Source: Loxodes magnus
Lineage: Eukaryota; Ciliophora; Karyorelictea; Loxodida; Loxodidae
Assembly: GCA_946699065.1 (NCBI GenBank)
Contig: CAMPDV010000005.1
Coordinates: forward strand, 1,240,001-1,304,000
DNA: 64,000 bases
Reading direction: 5' to 3'
The notes under the pieces were generated by a model. The model had not been told where the DNA came from and did not search any database. It was given only the letters and a program-made list of their open reading frames with translations. The position numbers were made by a program, and so were the translations under genes. Positions 59,575-64,000 of this stretch are shown one piece after another. Each line of letters begins with the position of its first letter. The stretch's first letter is position 1.

Positions 59575-61104
59575 ATGGGTACAGCTTGCATTAAAAGTAC
59601 TAATGTGAATAATTCTTAAAAATTAGATCCTGAAAAATAAGCTGATATTAGAAGAAGATCAAAGCGTGATCCTACAGAAGGCAATCGAATATCTAAATCA
59701 AAAATATCTTCTACTACTATTTTAGAAAATATTAGAGATTATTATGAATTTATGAAAGTTATCGGTCATGGACATTTCGGAACAGTTAGACTTGCTTAAA
59801 ATAAGAATTCAAAATTGAATTATGCTATTAAAAGTATTCCAAAGGAAAAAGTAAAATCAGAACTTTATCTGCTGAAAAGAGAACTGGATGTTTTGCGTTT
59901 AGTTGACCATGCAAATATAATAAAGTTTTACGAAACATATGAAGATGATAGATATTTTCATATTGTAATGGAGTACTGTTGTGGAGGAGAATTATTTTCC
60001 AAAATAACAAAGCATGGAGCAATTTCTGAGGAAAACGCGGCAATTATAATGACCAAGCTATTCAGTGCAATTAACCATCTTCACGAAAGGTAAATTGTTC
60101 ATAGAGACTTAAAACCTGAAAATTTTCTTTTCGAAAGTGAAGAATAAGATTCAGAAATAAAAATAATAGATTTTGGACTTGCAAATAAGTTTTAAGAAAA
60201 GAAATAGCTTGCAACTATTGTTGGAACTCCATATTATGTAGCCCCTGAAGTTCTTAAAGGTTAATATGGATAACAATGTGATCTTTGATCTTTGGGTGTT
60301 ATTATGTACATTCTGCTTTCAGCTTATCCTCCTTTCAGAGGTAAAACCAACGACGAAATATTTAAAAAGATTCAGCTTGGATACTTTGAGTTTGAAGGAA
60401 AGGAATGGTAGAACATATCCAACGAGGCTAAAGATTTAATAAGAGGATTATTAAACCCTGATGTTTAAGAAAGATTTACTGCAATGCAAGCATTAAATCA
60501 TAAATGATTTAAAGTAGCTAGAAAAAAGTAATAAAATTCACTTCAGCCCTAAATTTTTGAACAATTAAAGAAATATAGATCAGATAATATTTTAAAGAAA
60601 GAAGCTATGAATGTCGTAGTGAAGTTAATGAATCATAAGGAAATTAAAGAATTGAAAGAAGCTTTTAGAGCTATTGATACTGATAATTCAGGCTCAATAT
60701 CCATAGAAGAAATGGTATAAGCTCTTCAAAAACTTAATCTAAACATGACCGTTGAAGAAATTAGATAGGTTATGGCTTAAAACAGCTTAGATTGAAGTGA
60801 AGAGTTATAATACACGGAATTCATTGCAGCTACGTTGAATGCTAAGAAAGACTTAAATCGCGAAATTTTATGAGCTGCATTTTAACATTTCGATGTTGTA
60901 AGTTTTTATATTTAGGATAATAAGGGTTATATAAATGGGCACAATATTAAGAGAGCAATGGCGAAAGCTGGAAGGTAAATAAGCGAATAGGAGCTTAAGC
61001 GTGTAATTGATCAGGCCGACTCTATTACAACAGATGGTAAAATTGACTTCGAAGAATTTGTCAACTTAATGACGACTAAAGATGAAAACTTATCGTTAGA
61101 ATGA
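59575..61104 (+). CDS. Calcium-dependent protein kinase (CDPK), 503 aa, one 18-nt intron
   Basis: ATG 59575 to TGA 61102-61104; intron 60898-60915 (gtaagtttttatatttag), whose removal restores the third EF hand (FDVDNKGYI). N-terminus MGTACIKS: Gly2 and Cys5 suggest acylation and membrane attachment. Kinase domain about 58-315: glycine loop IGHGHFGTVRL, catalytic Lys86 in YAIKSI, HRDLKPENF (Asp178), DFGLANKF (Asp199), APEVL and DLWSLGVIMYIL. An autoinhibitory junction follows, then EF hands: EF1 DTDNSGSISIEE is canonical, EF2 (SLDWSEELQYTE) is degenerate, EF3 ends in Asn at position 12, and EF4 (TTDGKIDFEE) is partly conserved. Trp in DLW (60286), HKWF (60505), LDWSEE (60793) and LWAAF (60871) are all TGA. 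It phosphorylates Ser/Thr targets on calcium signals. Confidence 0.95.
60898..60915 (+). other. 18-nt intron of the CDPK gene
   Basis: GTAAGT donor, TTTAG acceptor, no visible branch point. Its length is a multiple of three and it has no in-frame TGA, so retention would insert six residues into the EF3 loop without stopping translation. Confidence 0.85.
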
Positions 61105-63282
61105 TTGTTAACCAATTAATTTATGTTTCTATTTATTTATTTCTTAACAACTGACTGGCATTTCCTCATTCAGTGTTCTTGAAGCTAAATTTCTTATAAA
61201 AATCAATTTTTTATTTCATAATGAAGTAACTTTTCTTAAACTTAACTAGAAGGAATTTAAAGCTTAAGTAGTCATTATTAAAAACTATTTATTATAGGTT
61301 TAAACCTGTATTTATAGGTACTGGCTTTATATTTAATATTATCTATTCTTTTATAAACAACCCATCAGAAACTTAAATGCCCAACTATATATTTTTATTA
61401 AGTATATTTCATTAACTTTAAAGACTTCATAGCAAGTTCTTACTCTAAAAATAATAAAAGAGACTTAAAGAACTAAATTTGTTACTTAGCAAGAATTTGA
61501 ATAATAATTTCTAAATCAAAACTAAGTCAATAAACTATAATGATTTAAATGCTTTCTATTTAGGAATGGAAAGCTTAATTATATAGTTTATTATAGCTTT
61601 ATTTTACAAAATATCCAAAAAGTTAATCTAGTAGCTTGTTTATTCTATGACTAATAGAAATATTTACATAATAGCTTATTCCTTTTAAGTGCCATTAATA
61701 TTTTTGTATTTTTTTACTTCTCATAGAGTTATCTCTAAATTAAGCTTTATAGTAAGAAATATTGAGATGTTTTCAAATTAATAAACATGCAAAGATTAAT
61801 AAATAAAACTAAGCACTTCATAGAAGAACCATTTATGTAGAGCTCTATAATTATTTTATTTAAACATTATAACTCAATAAAGTTTATCTCAATTTATGGC
61901 TAAATTAAAATATTCTGCATGCTTATCTAATTGATAGCAAGTATAAATAATTCCAACTTTTTTAAGTTAAATCTATTGAATTTGCTTTAAATATATGATA
62001 AGAAACTTACTTACATTTAAGCATAAGCTGATTTTTATAATATTAAGTTTTCCTAAAGAATTTCGCATAAAAACTTGCAAAAATTGGAATTTCTATTCCC
62101 AAAAATTAATCTAAAGAATATTATAATTAGGTTGTACATTTGTTCTAAGTTAATGCTTAGCTACTCTATTTAAAAATTACTTAAAATGATTTTATTTTAT
62201 TGCTAATTTGCTAAATTTCCTTTAAAATGCTATAATCATTCTTTTCTACTAAATTTTGCATTGTATAACCATTTCATAATAACTAGCTTTATATAATTTT
62301 TTAGATAGTCTATTTATATATAATAATGTAAATGAATGTCTTTTTCAAATATACGAATCAATTAAGAAGCTTTTTTAAGAATAAAATATTTTATCATCAA
62401 TGCTTAAAATATATATAATATACGATTGAGGAGCTCAATCTGAAAGCAATCCCTAAAATTTCAACTTATAATTTAATGCTCCAAATTAGAATTTAAATCA
62501 GATTAAGCAATTATAATTAAAATTGCTTCAAATCCTTTTAAATTAAACCATCTTCTTAAAGGTAAAATTATTCTAAATTTAGCAACTTCGATTTCAAAAG
62601 AGGGGATTTAATATTTAGGTAATAGTTCGAAAATGAAATTAAGTAAAATATAATAAAGTGATTCAATAGAAAATCTTTCTTATATACTAAATATAAATTT
62701 CCCATCTTAACTAGTTAGCTAATTTGGATTAAGCTGAGAATGATAATAAAATAAGCTTGTAGAGATTACGTTTTCAATAATCAAGCTTCAATGTATAATA
62801 GAATATTAACTAAGTAGATTAGTTTTTAATTTTGATTAAACTAAATATTACTTCTTAGGTTACTTTAATTATTATTTTAAAGTAATTTTCTTCAGTGGTA
62901 ATCCTATTTAGCCTGGAAACAAATCTCTTTACTATGATTATTAATTTTATAATTTAACGTATAGGATAAGGACTAATTATTACATTTTAAAGCAATATAA
63001 TTTAACCTTGCAACTACATTATAAAACACACTGCTTGACTATTAAACTAACTATTAGCATATACATTTACTCTAGTATCTAGTTTAAAAGAAAATTATGC
63101 TTTTTACTATTTCAGAGTGAAGTAAAAGAATAACTATTAAGAGTTATGAAAGTTAAACAAAGCATCTAGAATAATTCAGAACAATAAAGAGGGAAGCTAT
63201 TATTGAAAAGAGTAGAATTAAATATTTTAAATTATAAGAATAAATTCATTTACTATTCATTTTAATAAGAAGCATTTAAAAT
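61105..63282. other. 2.2 kb intergenic, AT-rich
   Basis: No supported gene, RNA or repeat. Confidence 0.45.
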
Positions 63283-64000
63283 ATGTAGCACATACCTTTG
63301 CTACCTGCTAGAATAGGATTGATGATGATATTCATTATTGGAGATTTAATATTTATTTACTCTTCTTATTACATGACAGAAAGATAAGTTGAGTGTGTAT
63401 GGGATGGGGTACATGATGTTTTGTAACCTATTAATTAGTACTTATAGCAAGATTTGGAGTTAGTCAAAGTTATAATGATTGTAAGTTCTTTTTTGGCTGA
63501 TGTACTTGCTATATCTTTCTGCATTATCTATGTTTTGAAGGGCACAAGTATAAGAATAATTTTAGGAGCCTTAATTTTTTATTCGATTAGAATATCTTTG
63601 CTTGTAAGCTTTAATTCAGAAAATGTTTTTGCTATAATGACCTTCTGGCTATATTTGGTTTTATCCGGGAGTTCCTTCCTTTCTAGTATCATATGCGGAA
63701 TCAAATGATTTCATGTATTCAGGGCATGTAGGCAGTGCAATGATTATTGGTTTGGAACATTGATATGAAAAAAGATAAGGATGAGCATTTTTTGGTTTCT
63801 TTGTAGCCTTTATTTAAGCAATTGTGATGCTAACGTTAAGAACTCATTACAGCGCAGACATTATTATAGGATTTGTGGTAGCGCATTACGGAATGTTATT
63901 TGCTCATCATCATTTAGCTCCAATGCTAGATCCATTATTTAGTGGAAAAAGAAATAAAGAAAATAAGTGTGATAATATGATTTGTTTGCTTAAAGAAGAG
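63283..64000 (+). CDS. PAP2-type membrane phosphatase or choline-phosphotransferase-like protein, cut by window end
   Basis: ATG 63283; intron 63604-63619 (gtaagctttaattcag, 16 nt); open to the window end (at least 234 residues). Splicing joins IRISLL to KMFLLQWPSGYIWFYPGVPS and keeps the frame. Several hydrophobic membrane spans are seen: GLMMIFIIGDLIFIYSSYYM, VIMIVSSFLADVLAISFCII, RIILGALIFYSIRISLL and AFFGFFVAFIQAIVMLTL. The catalytic motifs of the PAP2_C/sphingomyelin-synthase group are present: YSGHVGSAM and RTHYSADIIIGF (two His and Asp). It probably acts on lipid phosphates or head groups in an internal membrane. The choice between phosphatase and transferase cannot be made from this part. 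The tail after 63925 (FSGKRNKENKC) looks cytosolic. Confidence 0.8.

Noticed and set aside
59828..60043. Open frame on the minus strand inside the kinase
   Set aside because: It overlaps the unmistakable kinase domain on the other strand and has no motif: a shadow frame.

Overview
The window is AT-rich eukaryotic DNA from a ciliate that reads TAA and TAG as glutamine and TGA both as tryptophan and as the stop. The calcium-dependent protein kinase at 59575-61104 shows this best: both of its conserved kinase tryptophans are TGA, and the gene also ends on TGA. As far as I recall, this code (NCBI table 27) belongs to karyorelictid ciliates such as Loxodes. Condylostoma (table 28) is the alternative, but every gene whose end I can place ends on TGA. 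Introns are very short: I find convincing ones of 16, 17, 18, 19 and 22 nt, all GT...AG. With standard-code translation almost every gene here is invisible.

Layout. 1-11.1 kb is gene-bearing: the 3' end of IFT81, a long coiled-coil gene, a basic Ser/Gln-rich gene, a second coiled-coil gene with one intron, then a pair made of an armadillo-like gene and a kelch-like gene. 11-47 kb is an accessory region full of decayed and mobile sequence. It holds remnants of at least six Gag-like ORF1s of LINE-type elements (two with a full-length open frame), two reverse transcriptase remnants, a SINE-like structured repeat in three copies, and a broken ABCB transporter gene carrying a LINE insertion with a 17-bp target-site duplication. 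It also holds two more near-identical copies of the armadillo/kelch pair, one inverted at 27.5-30.4 kb and one direct at 42.7-45.6 kb. 47-64 kb is again single-copy: a hormone-sensitive-lipase-like hydrolase, a cysteine-rich secreted protein, a dual-specificity phosphatase, an unknown gene, a small conserved-looking ORF, the kinase, and a PAP2-type membrane enzyme running off the end. Intergenic gaps of 1-2.5 kb are common.

The most interesting structural result is that a second copy of the 6288-7158 coiled-coil gene is split in two. Its 5' part lies on + at 13750-14020 and its 3' part on - at 31670-32120, and the two break at the same point of the parent gene. Followed outward from the second piece, the - strand carries the same gene order as the intact locus (coiled coil, small ORF, armadillo, kelch). 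This points to a duplicated locus later cut by an inversion of about 18.1 kb.

The second theme is a LINE/SINE-like system. Gag-only elements with a CCHC zinc knuckle, an RT-bearing LINE and a short structured repeat share one 3' end: a hairpin with GCGC/GAGC arms followed by a TTTA-type tail. All coordinates and readings were made by eye, without alignment software or databases.
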